Assembly (NCBI GenBank): GCA_964017235.1
Contig: OZ024929.1
Span: 110,345,793-110,409,792 of the forward strand
Direction of reading: 5' to 3'
DNA: 64,000 nt
Origin: Sabellastarte sp. h YS-2021
Lineage: Eukaryota; Annelida; Polychaeta; Sabellida; Sabellidae
Positions 12,101 through 24,100 of the stretch are shown here, piece by piece. The first letter of the stretch is position 1, and each line of letters opens with the position of its first letter. The notes under the pieces were generated by a model, which was given only the letters and a program-made list of their open reading frames with translations, had not been told where the DNA came from and made no database searches. The position numbers and the translations under genes are program-made.

Positions 12101-15100
12101 TTATAGCTGACCCAAAAGTAGGTGAACAACATATTTAAGCAAATTACTGTAAATGCAATAGTTTTCAAGTTACAATAGATTTACTCAGTAGTGAGAACCT
12201 GAAAATAGCTATTGCTCAGCTATGCCATGAGCTATAGGTCTGTAATTTCACTATGTTATAGCTGACCCAAAAGTATTTGAACAACATATTTAAGCAAATT
12301 ACTGTAAATGCAATATTTTTCAAGTTACAGCTGATTTACTCAGTAGTGAGAACCTGAAAATAGCTATTGCTCCGTTGTGCCATGAGCTATAGGTCTCTAA
12401 TTTCACTATGTTATAGCTGACCCAAAAGTAGGTAAACAACATATTTTAACAAAATACTCAAAATGCAATATCTTTCAAGTTACAGCTGATTTACTCAACA
12501 GTCAGTACCTGAAAATAGCTATTGCTCCGTTGTGCCATGAGCTATAGGCCTCTAATTTTACTATGTTATAGCTGACGCAAAAGTAGCTGAATAACATATT
12601 TATATGAAATACTCTAAATGCAATAGTTTTCAAGTTATAAGTGATTTACTCAACAGTGATAACCTAAAAGTAGCTATTACTCAGCTATGCCATGAGCTAC
12701 AGGTCTGAAATTTTACTATGTTATAGCTGACCCAAAAGTAGCTGAATAACATATTTATATGAAATACTCTAAATGCAATAGTTTTCAAGTTATAAGTGAT
12801 TTACTCAACAGTGATAACCTAAAAGTAGCTATTACTCAGCTATGGCATGTGCTACAGGTCTGAAATTTTACTATGTTATAGCTGATCCAAAAGTAGCTGA
12901 ATAACATATTTATACAAAATTCTCTAAATGCAATAGTTTTCAAGTTATAAGTGATTTTACTTATGATGGAAGTTACTGAAAAGCCCAAAAGTAGCTATTA
13001 CTCACTTAGCTATTGAGACAGACACCCAAGTTACTCACCATGTTGTAGCTATGAAAAAAGTAGCTGAATAACACATTTTAACAAAATGCTCTAAATGCAA
13101 CACTTTTCAAGTTATAAGTGATTTAGTGCATGATTTCATGAATTTTAGTGCATTAAAAATTATTAAAAAAATTTATTAAAAAAAAATGAAGACAGATCCA
13201 GGTCTCATACTCACACAAGAGAATCTACCTCTGGCCTAGTACATATATGCAAGATATGAGAGAAATCCCTGCAATAGTCACAGAGAAAATTGTGATAAAC
13301 TGTTGAAATTTTCACACTTTTGGTGGGGGTACTCCCCTTGTAATGTCTCTAGCAAACAGACGAACAGACAGATTTGCATGCCTTGAACAATTTTTCATCC
13401 TCGATAGATAAGGTATCTTTTAAAAAAAACAGCATGTCTCTAGGCCTTGTAGTTTTGGAGGAGAAGATGTTCACGCGGACGCATTCGTGGACGCAGACGC
13501 GTACGCCCACGCCGCAGAGTGATGACATAATGTCAGCTGACATAAAAAAAATCTTTAAGGGTACTTGGGTGATAAGGATACTTTTGTATTTTTATTAGAC
13601 ATACTTCATTGTCATCATCGCATGACAAATTTATATCACTTCTAGGACACAAGATTTCTGTCACCGGGTTTGATAATAATACTTCTCAATTGGCCTTTTG
13701 TTACTTTATTGTCTTTAACTTACCTTCTTAGATCTTCCCATAACTTTTTGGCTTCATGTGACAAGACATAATTAGTTCTCAGTTGTTTTCTTAATTTCTT
13801 CCTTTCTTTTGGTTTCATTTCCTCAACTTTTACCTTTTTGCCATCTTCTATACAAATTACACATAAATTCATAATCAGTAGCATTATGCACTTTTAGGAG
13901 AAGCACATTTCTACATTCACTTAACATAAAAATTTTAAGAAAATAACCCAAATTAAACAAAATTTGATGTAATTTTTTAAATTGTGATTTATTTCCATCT
14001 TTTTCTCTCTCACAAAGAATCCAACACATCAGTTTGTAAAACCAACCTGAGTTCTTCTCTCCACTACTTTTCCTTTTCCTATTTTTCCCGTTTAAGGTAT
14101 CAGACTGTTTATTTTTCGATCTTTTCAATTTTTCTGCTGCTTTGGAAATGACCTGAAGTACAGTACATTACCACAGTTGAAATAAATCACATGTTATATA
14201 TTTCATGCATGTTACATGGATAACAAATACTACTCTGCATTACAACTAGATGAATGCTTTTGCTAACAAAAGCGAAGCGTCCCTGAGAGTTTAAAATGCC
14301 TTGTGGTTTTAATAAGCATGCTGTAAAGCTAAGAATGCACAAAGGTGTACTGTACTGTTACATAAACCAACCCCTTTAGTGATATCATGACAGGGAAAAT
14401 CCTACAAATGTCTTCTTTAATTAACATAAACAAGCGTTGTAGACATAGACAAGCTGGAGAAAGTGTTGTACATTGGATGTAACTTTAGTAAATTTTGTGT
14501 AAATGCTACAAAGCATTTCAGTAACGAGTATTGATAACTTCATATATAATCATGTGTGCAAGTATGTATTGCTATTTAGATTGTCCACAGGGTTTTGCAA
14601 AAGGTTTTAATACATTGTGAAAGCATAAAAGCAAAAGGGTCGGGTGGTAAAACTGACCGGCTACTTAGACTCTCCACATACGCTTTCCCAATACTTCTTA
14701 ATACATTCTCAATCTATAAAAGCAACAATAAAGGAGATATAAGGCAAAAACTCAAAATCAGCTATTTTATGACCCCAGTTTGACCCATAAGGGGGGGTTG
14801 GGGGGTAAAACTGACTGGCTATTTAGACTCTCCACATATGCTTTCCCAATACCTCTTCATACATTCTGAAGCTATAAAAGCAACAATAAAGGAGATATAA
14901 GGCAAAAACTCAAAATCAGCTATTTTATGACCCCAGTTTGACCCATAAGGGGGGTCGGGGGGTAAAGCTGACCGGCTATTTAGATTCTCCACATATGCTT
15001 TCCCAATACCTCTTACTACATTCTGAAGCTATAAAAGCAATGATAAAGGAGATATAAGGCAAAAACTCCAAAGCAGCTATTTATGACCCCAGTTTGCCCC

Positions 15101-18100
15101 ATAAGGGGGGGTCGGGGGGTAAAACTGACCGGCTATTTAGACTCTCCACATATGCTTTCCCAATACCTCTTAATACATTCTAAAGCTATAAAAGCAACGA
15201 TAAAGGAGATATAAGGCAAAAACTCCAAAGCAGCTATTTATGACCCCAGTTTGCCCCATAAGGGGGGGGTCGGGGGGTAAAACTGACCGGCTATTTAGAC
15301 TCTCCACATATGCTTTCCCAATACCTCTTAATACATTCTGAAGCTATAAAAGCAACAATAAAGGAGATATAAGGTAAAAATAGGCCAAGGCCTGCTGCTT
15401 ACTGGCGACCCGCATGTTATGGTTGTGCCACCCAAATACTTTTCTTTTAATATTTCAAGTGGAGTTGTCATGTGAGCATAGCAGTATCTTTGAATTTACT
15501 TACGAATTTATTTATGTGAAGATTTTTGTAAATAACATGTTTGTTAATTCTGAAATCTGTACATTAAGAACTACAGATTATGGCTCCTGTATTGATCTTG
15601 TGTTTACAAACTTAACTGGTTTTGTAGAATGTCCATGGTCAGATTACAAGGCTGTATTGATCACAATAAATACAAACCTCATTTGACATTTTTATTCTGT
15701 ATACTGTTGTTCATGTACAAAGTTATTTATTATCCTATTGTATTGTTTAAACTTAATACTTGTGTATTTCGTCACATGTATTTTTATATTCTGTGATGAT
15801 ATAACCTGGTCACCGAAATAGGTCGGTGATTATGCAAAAGAATATATATCGTGAACATAACTAAAACTTCAATGTAATACAACTTCTTCAATAAAGCAAT
15901 TATTATTTGTCAGTTTTGCATGCATACATTTCATTATGTACCAGAAAGTTAGGAAAAAACTTTTCTTAGAATGTCAGGAGTATAAATTAGGTTATTGTGT
16001 GTTTTCGATAGTGTAACCTTAGTTTCACCTTACTGTAGTGACCTTGCCATTTTTACATCATGTCTGGGCCCGGACAATTTTTTGAGACCTAAGGCTTTTA
16101 CTCAGAAAATGTAAAAAGGGTTTTACTCACTTGATTTTCACATCGCATCTTGATCTACAAAAAGTGTGACAAGATATCTACCAAATATGAAATAAATGTG
16201 GGAGAAAGTATACCCCACAGCTTTAACATAAGTAATAATCCAAGCGTTATTATTCTTTACTATCTCTAGGGTCCAACATTTACTCAAAATTGCGCTATCT
16301 CTTACAGTTTCTGAGATATTACCATTTTTTATTTTCCGCATAAATCGAAGATGGCCGCCAAAATTTGAAAAAAAAAATCAATTTTTTCCCTATGTGTCGA
16401 AAATTTCAACGAAATCGCTCGATCTCGCACGGTTAAGGAGATACAAGCAATTTTGTGTTTTGCCATTTTTGGCGAAAATTCAAAATGGCCGCCATTTTTG
16501 GGGAGGGGAAAATTTTTTGAAAATTGCCAATAATACATTCCTTAGATACCCCGTGGGTCGAAAATTTCGACGAAATCGCTCTATCTCACATGGTTAAGGA
16601 GATACAACCAATTTTGTGTTTTGTCATTTTTGGCAAAAATTCGAAAATTCTAAATGGCTGCCATTTTTGGGGACGGGAAATTTTTTTGAAAATTGCCAAT
16701 AATACATTCCTTAGATACCCTGTGGGTCGAAAATTTCAACGAAATCGCTCTATCTCGCACAGTTAAGGAGATACAAGCAATTTTGTGTTTTCCCATTTTT
16801 GGCAAAAATTCGAAAATTCAAAATGGCCGCCATTTTTGGGGAGGGGAAAATTTTTTGAAAATTGACATTAGTACATTCCTTAGATACCCTGTGGGTCGAA
16901 AATTTTGACAAAATCGCTCTATCTCGCACGGTTAAGGAGATACAAGCAATTTTGTGTTTTTGAATTTTCGGCAAAAATGGCCGCCATTTTTGGGGAGGGG
17001 AACATGTTTGAAAATTGACATTAGTACATTCCTTAGATACCCTGTGGGTCGAAAATTTCAACGAAATCGCTCTATCTCACACGGTTAAAGAGATAGAAGC
17101 AATTTTGTGTTTTTGAATTTTCGGCAAAAATTCGAAAATTCAAAATGGCCGCCATTTTTGGGGAGGGGAAATTTTTTTGAAAATTGCCAAGAGTACATTC
17201 CTTAGATACCCTGTGGGTCGAAAATTTCGACAAAATCGCTCTATCTCACATGGTTAAGGAGATACAAGCAATTTTGTGTTTTGTCATTTTTGGCAAAAAT
17301 TCGAAAATTCAAAATGGCTGCCACTTTTGGGGAGGGGAAAATTTTTTGAAAATTGCCAATAATACACTCCTTAGATACCCTGTGGGTCGAAAATTTCGAC
17401 GAAATCGCTCTATCTCGCACAGTTAAGGAGATACAAGCAATTTTGTGTTTTCCCATTTTTGGCAAAAATTCGAAAATTCAAAATGTCCGCCATTTTTGGG
17501 GAGGGGAAAATTTTTTGAAAATTGACATTAGTACATTCCTTAGATACCCTGTGGGTCGAAAATATTTCGACGAAATCGCTCTATCTCGCACGGTTAAGGA
17601 GATACAAGCAATTTTGTGTTTTGCCATTTTTGGCAAAAATTCGAAAATTCAAAATGGCCGCTATTTTTGGGGAGGGGAACATGTTTGAAAATTGGCAATA
17701 GTACATTCCTTGATACCCTGTGGGTCAAAAAATTTCGACGAAATCGCTCTATCTCACACGGTTAAGGAGATACAAGTAATTTTGTGTTTTCGAATTTTCG
17801 GCAAAAATTCGAAAATTCAAAATGGCTGCCATTTTTGGGGAGGGGAAAATTTTTTGAAAATTGCCAATAATACACTCCTTAGATACCCTGTGGGTCGAAA
17901 ATTTCGACGAAATCGCTCTATCTCGCACAGTTAAGGAGATACAAGCAATTTTGTGTTTTCCCATTTTTGGCAAAAATTCGAAAATTCAAAATGTCCGCCA
18001 TTTTTGGGGAGGGGAAAATTTTTTGAAAATTGACATTAGTACATTCCTTAGATACCCTGTGGGTCGAAAATATTTCGACAAAATCGCTCTATCTCGCACG

Positions 18101-21100
18101 GTTAAGGAGATACAAGCAATTTTGTGTTTTGCCATTTTTGGCAAAAATTCGAAAATTCAAAATGTCCGCCATTTTTGGGGAGGGGAAAATTTTTTGAAAA
18201 TTGACATTAGTACATTCCTTAGATACCCTGTGGGTCGAAAATATTTCGACAAAATCGCTCTATCTCGCACGGTTAAGGAGATACAAGCAATTTTGTGTTT
18301 TGCCATTTTTGGCAAAAATTCGAAAATTCAAAATGTCCGCCATTTTTGGGGAGGGGAAAATTTTTTGAAAATTGACATTAGTACATTCCTTAGATACCCT
18401 GTGGGTCGAAAATATTTCGACAAAATCGCTCTATCTCGCACGGTTAAGGAGATACAAGCAATTTTGTGTTTTGCCATTTTTGGCAAAAATTCGAAAATTC
18501 AAAATGGCCGCCATTTTTGGGGAGGGGAACATGTTTGAAAATTGGCAATAGTACATTCCTTGATACCCTGTGGGTCAAAAAATTTCGACGAAATCGCTCT
18601 ATCTCACACGGTTAAGGAGATACAAGTAATTTTGTGTTTTCGAATTTTCGGCAAAAATTCGAAAATTCAAAATGGCTGCCATTTTTGGGGAGGGGAAAAT
18701 TTTTTGAAAATTGCCAAGAGTACATTCCTTAGATACCCTGTGGGTCGAAAATTTCGACGAAATCGCTCTATGTCACATGGTTAAGGAGATACAAACAATT
18801 TTGTGTTTTGTCATTTTTGGCAAAAATTCGAAAATTCAAAATGGCCGCCATTTTTGGGGAGGGGAAAATTTTTTGAAAATTGCCAATAGACATTTTTAGA
18901 TACCCTGTGGGTCAAAAATTTCGTCGAAATCGCTCTATCTCACACGGTTAAGGAGATACACGCGTTTTTGTTTTTTCAGCGTTAAGAAAAATCGTGACAT
19001 TTAGTAAATCATTAATAAGTCGGCCATTTTGTATTGGATCACTTCGAAAAGTTATTGATTTCCAGACATGTATCCACCGGATGCTATCCGGTGGATACAA
19101 TGATACAAGCAATTTTGTGTTTTGTCATTTTTGGCAAAAATTCGAAAATTCAAAATGGCTGCCATTTTTGGGGAGGGGAAAATTTTTTGAAAATTGCCAA
19201 TAATACATTCCTTAGATACCCTGTGGGTCGAAAATTTCGACGAAATCGCTCTATGTCACATGGTTAAGGATATACAAGCAATTTTGTGTTTTGTCATTTT
19301 TGGCAAAAATTCGAAAATTCAAAATGGCTGCCATTTTTGGGGAGGGGAAAATTTTTTGAAAATTGCCAATAGTACATTCCTTAGATACCCTGTGGGTCGA
19401 AAATTTCGACGAAATCGCTCTATCTCACACAGTTAAGGAGATACAAGCAATTTTGTATTTTGCCATTTTTGGCAAAAATTCGAAAATTCAAAATGGCCGC
19501 CATTTTTGGGGAGGGGAACATGTTTGAAAATTGGCAATAGTACATTCTTTGATACCCTGTGGGTCAAAAATTTCGACGAAATCGCTCTATCTCACACGGT
19601 TAAGGAGATACAAGCAATTTTGTGTTTTCGAATTTTCGGCAAAAATTCGAAAATTTAAAATGGCCGCCATTTTTGGGGAGGGGAAAATTTTTTGAAAATT
19701 GCCAAGAGTACATTCCTAAGATACCTTATGGGTCGAAAATTTCGACGAAATCGCTCTATGTCACATGGTTAAGGAGATACAAGCAATTTTGTGTTTTCCC
19801 ATTTTTGGCAAAAATTCGAAAATTCAAAATGGCTGCCATTTTTGGGGAGGGGAAAATTTTTTGAAAATTGCCAATAGTACATTCCTTAGATACCCTGTGG
19901 GTCAAAAATTTCGACGAAATCGCTCTATCTCGCACAGTTAAGGAGATACAAGCAATTTTGTATTTTTCCATTTTCGGCAAAAATTCGAAAATTCAAAAAT
20001 GGCCGCCACTTTTGGGGAGGGGAAAATTTTTTGAAACTTGCCAATAGACATTTTTTAGATACCCTGTGGGTCAAAAATTTCGTCGAAATCGCTCTATCTC
20101 ACACGGTTAAGGAGATACACGCGTTTTTGTTTTTTCAGCGTTAAGAAAAATCGTGACATTTAGTAAATCATTAATAAGTCGGCCATTTTGTATTGGATCA
20201 CTTCGAAAAGTTATTGATTTCCAGACATGTATATAACGAACGTACTTGCAAAATTTCATGTGAATAGGTGAAGCGCTTTTTAAGTTATCATCCAGACAAG
20301 CACACCCTTTTGAAAAACATGTTTTTGGTCATGTGACTTCTCTGATTGGTTGAAAAACATGCAATGAGGAAAAATGATAGTCCTCTACCCAAGGAAGCTC
20401 CATACCAAATTTCAAAGAAATCGGTGCAGTAGTTTCTGAGGAGAAGAGGCTGGAAAAAAATTGTTGACGACGCCGACAACAACCACAACAACAACAACAA
20501 CGAAGACGACGCCAGGCCATGCCATTAGCTTACGGCCGTTGGCCAGTAAGCTAAAAACTCAAAATCAGCTATTTTTTGACCCCAGTTTGACCCATAAGGG
20601 GGGCCGTGGGGTAAAACTGACCGGTTATTTAGACTCTCCACATATGGTTTCCTATTACCTCCCAATACATTTTATGGCTCTAAATGCAATACTTAAGAAG
20701 ATAATAGGGGGGTTGACCTAAATTTAAGGCTCTCAGATTGGAAGGTGTGAGGAAATCACCCATAAATGAGACATTTTTCAAGGGATTGCTCCCAAAATCT
20801 AATCAGCTCGCGTTTTCGATAGTATGAACAGGTGTGTCAAATTATAAGGCTGTGTAGCAAGTAGTTTTTCCTGAACTGTGATGACGGGGGGGTGTACTTA
20901 AAAAAATGTTTTTGATCATGTGACCTTCATAAAGGTCAAAGGTCAAATTTAAGCATGCAGAAAAATTTTCCCATGCCTAAGGTATATAAGTGCCAAATAT
21001 GGTTTGAAACCTTCAAATAATAAGGGAGATATTCAAGGGAGACCATAATGCGGCGGCGGCGAGGAAACTGAGGCGAAAACAAATAAGCGCCCTTTCAGGG

Positions 21101-24100
21101 ACGCTTAATTATGTCAAATTTACATTTGTAACTTACTACTGCATTTTCTTTGTTATATAGTATGCTATATTACCTTATCATACAAGACAATATTGTCACA
21201 ATAGTACATTACATTTTGTTCTTTCTTTTAGATGACAAATGTAATTTGTATTTGACATATTCAGAAACTAGTATAACTAGACCTAGCGCATCGGAGAACC
21301 GATGCAAATTGTATCCACCGTAAAGACAATGCACCAAAACCTCTAGGGCCAATAATAAGTGAGTTATAAGCACTTTTACCTTTGCCTATCCTCATTGGAC
21401 CCTGAACGAGGGGCCCAAGGTCAATCAAATCCGACCACACCAGAAGATTCCCAGCTCATGATTTTCTATATGCTGGTTTACCATCCCAAACCTCTAGGAC
21501 CAATAATAAGCGAGTTATAAGCACTTTTAAGTTTGGCTGTCCTCGTTTGACCTTGAAGGAGGGGCCCAAGGTCAAATCCGACCACACCAGAAGATTCCCA
21601 GCCCATGATTTCCTATATGTTGGTTTACCATCCCAAACCTCTAGGACCAATAATAAGTGAGTTATAAGCACTTTTACCTTTGCCTATCCTCATTGGACCC
21701 TGAACGAGGGGCCCAAGGTCAATCAAATCCGACCACACCAGAAGATTCCCAGCTCATGATTTTCTATATGCTGGTTTACCATCCCAAACCTCTAGGACCA
21801 ATAATAAGCGAGTTATAAGCACTTTTAAGTTTGGCTGTCCTCGTTTGACCTTGAAGGAGGGGCCCAAGGTCAAATCCGACCACACCAGAAGATTCCCAGC
21901 CCATGATTTCCTATATGCTGGTTTACCATCCCAAACCTCTGAGACCAATAATAAGCGAGTTATAAGCACTTTTAAGTTTGGCCGTCCTCGTTTGACCTAG
22001 AAGGAGGGGCCCAAGGTCAAATCCGACCACACCAGAAGATTCCCAGCCCATGATTTCCTATATGCTGGTTTACCATCCCAAACCTCTAGGACCAATAATA
22101 AGCGAGTTATAAGCACTTTCACCTTTGGCTATCCTCATTTGACCTTGAAGGAGGGGCCCAAGGTCAAATCTGACCACACCAGAAGATTCCCAGACCATGA
22201 TTTTCTATATGCTGGTTTACCATCCCAAACCTCTAGGACCAATAAGAAGCGAGTTATAAGCACTTTTAAGTTTGGCTGTCCTCGTTTGACCTTGAATGAG
22301 GGGCCCAAGGTCAAATCCGACCACACCACAAGATTCCCAGCCCATGATTTTCTATATGTTGGTTTACCATCCCAAACCTCTAGGACCAATAATAAGCGAG
22401 TTATAGGCACTTTTACCTTTGGCTATCCTCGTTTGACCTTGAAGGAGGGGCCAAGGTCAAATCCGACCACACCAGAAGATTCCCAGCCCATGATTTCCTA
22501 TATGCTGGTTTACCATCCCAAACCTCTAGGACCAATAATAAGCAAGTTATAAGCAGTTTTAAGTTTGGCTGTCCTCGTTTGACCTTGAAGGAGGGGCCCA
22601 AGGTCAAATCCGACCACGCCAGAAGATTCCTAGCCCATGATTTCCTATATGTTGGTTTACCATCCCAAACCTCTAGGACCAATAATAAGCGAGTTATAAG
22701 CACTTTTAAGCTTGGCTGTCCTCATTTGACCTTGAAGGAGGGGCCCAAGGTCAAATCCAACCATGCCAGAAGATTCCCAGCCCATGATTTCCTATATGTT
22801 GGTTTACCATCCCAAACCTCTAGGATCGATAATAAGCGAGTTATAAGCACTTTTAAGTTTGGCTATCCTCGTTTGACCTTGAAGGAGGGGTCCAAGGTCA
22901 AATCTAACCATATCAGAAGATTCGCAGCACATGATTTCCTATAGGTTGGCTTCACATTGCAAACCTCTAGGACCAATAATAAGGGAGATATAGGCACTTT
23001 TAAAGTCCGCCATGTGGGTTATTTCGGCACTCCGTGGATGACCTTGAATTAGGAGCTTCAAGGACAAATGTGTGCAAGGTTGTAGAGGACATGTATATGT
23101 GTCATACATATCACCTATGAAGAGATTCAACCTTCTACCTATGAGGAACAGCCAGCAGAAAAATGTAGATTATTTTCAAAGAAATGCCCATGGCAGCCAT
23201 CTTGTTTTTCAGAATGAGGCTATGTTCCTTCCCAGAGAAGCTTACCCCCCAATGAAGATATCCTGCAAATTTGGTGAACCTAGCTGCTGTTGTTTTCCTC
23301 TTAGAGCGTTAACGCCGAAAATCTCTCTACGCGCGGCGGCGGCGTAGCGAACGCTAAACCAAAGTATCCACCGGATGCTTCCGGTGGATACAAATATTGC
23401 TATCTGTAAAGGTAGAATAATTTTACTTTACTGAGAAAATTTTCTTAATTGGAGAATCAATCTTAAAGTGTCACAATACATTTACTTATGGATATATTTA
23501 CTCATATCATTATAATATATTAACTCAATAAATAAAACAAGCTTGCACTATATGTCATGTGCAGACACAAAGGAGTACATATGTACTTGTGATCTGACAC
23601 TGCTCATAAAAAATTAGTTGAAACTGTATTCTAACTTTTGACTTATGCTTACATTCTTAGACTTGGCTTTCTGTTTGAGTCCCTTCCCTTCCTTACTGTT
23701 GATGGTGCGACTGCTGTCCTCCCCAACTAAATCTGCCTCTTGTACATCCATATCAGACTCATCCTCACTGCTCCCACTCAAGCCTCCATCAGGGAGGCCC
23801 CGTGCCTGTACAATACACAATGTTACCATCACTTGAGGCTTTGAAAAGTACCCGCTTCTTAAGTTCTTGTTATAAAATGGGGATTAAAATTTGCTGAGTA
23901 GAAAATAAGTGCACCAGCTTTTTCTTACACTTTATTGATAATTTGCTGTTATTTTCTTTGCAAACAGGATCCCTTACGTGGTGCCTTATAAAATTCAGAG
24001 CTCTGGAGCGGAGGGGTGCAGTAAAAATATTTGTACAATAAATAGTGTTGTTAATGGTTTTCCGGTGTGCGGTATTTCGTTCGTTTTGGAAGAAAAAAAC

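Larger units (their letters stand above)
10514..13545 (+). mobile_element. Helitron-like element family C (155-bp satellite), with nested pearl-like copy
   Basis: The 5' end is AACAAGAGTAGAGTGCCCGT followed by the perfect hairpin AGTGCCCGT-GA-ACGGGCACT and TGTCAGCTGA. The 3' end carries a GC-rich run (gacgcagacgcgtacgccc) and the palindrome TGTCAGCTGACA at about 13530-13541, then TAAAA. The internal array is 155 bp per unit. A pearl-like element (10794-11868) has inserted near the array start. It sits in the 4.1 kb pum3 intron between exons 5 and 6, antisense to the gene. Confidence 0.65.
15379..20554 (+). mobile_element. Helentron-derived element H1 with 169-bp satellite
   Basis: The 5' end reads AAATAGGCCAAGGCCTGCTG then CTTACTGGCGACCC. 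The 3' end, after ACAACAACAACGAAGACGACG-type simple sequence, is the hairpin AGCTTAC-GGCCGTTGGCC-AGTAAGCT (20526-20552). GCTTACTGGC (5') and GCCAGTAAGC (3') are subterminal inverted repeats. A relic of an AP-endonuclease C-terminus lies near the 5' side (15570-15686). The array follows, then a tail (gcgttaagaaaaatcgtgac). It is inserted in the family D array in a run of A (TT on the other strand). Confidence 0.75.
14244..21109 (+). mobile_element. Helitron-like element family D (~158-bp satellite), with nested 169-bp element
   Basis: The 5' end is AACTAGATGAATGCTTTTGC, then GAAGCGTCCCTGA. The 3' end carries ggcggcggcgaggaaactga and the hairpin TAAGCGCCC-TTT-CAGGGACGCTTA (21084-21107). GAAGCGTCCCTGA near the 5' end is the inverse of the right arm of that hairpin. 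The array (about 158-bp unit) is cut by element H1: the text '...aaggtaaaaa' at 15380 continues as 'aaaaactcaaaatcagct' at 20553. The element lies in the 9.5 kb pum3 intron, antisense. Confidence 0.75.

Noticed and set aside
13823..14128. 101-codon minus-strand frame
   Set aside because: It is pum3 exon 4 read through the intron; the splice sites at 14047 and 13847 and the family match show the true structure.
17861..18538. 225-codon open frame in the 169-bp array
   Set aside because: It is a run of 171-bp satellite variants (171 is divisible by 3) repeating one 57-residue peptide; other frames and the opposite strand are equally open.
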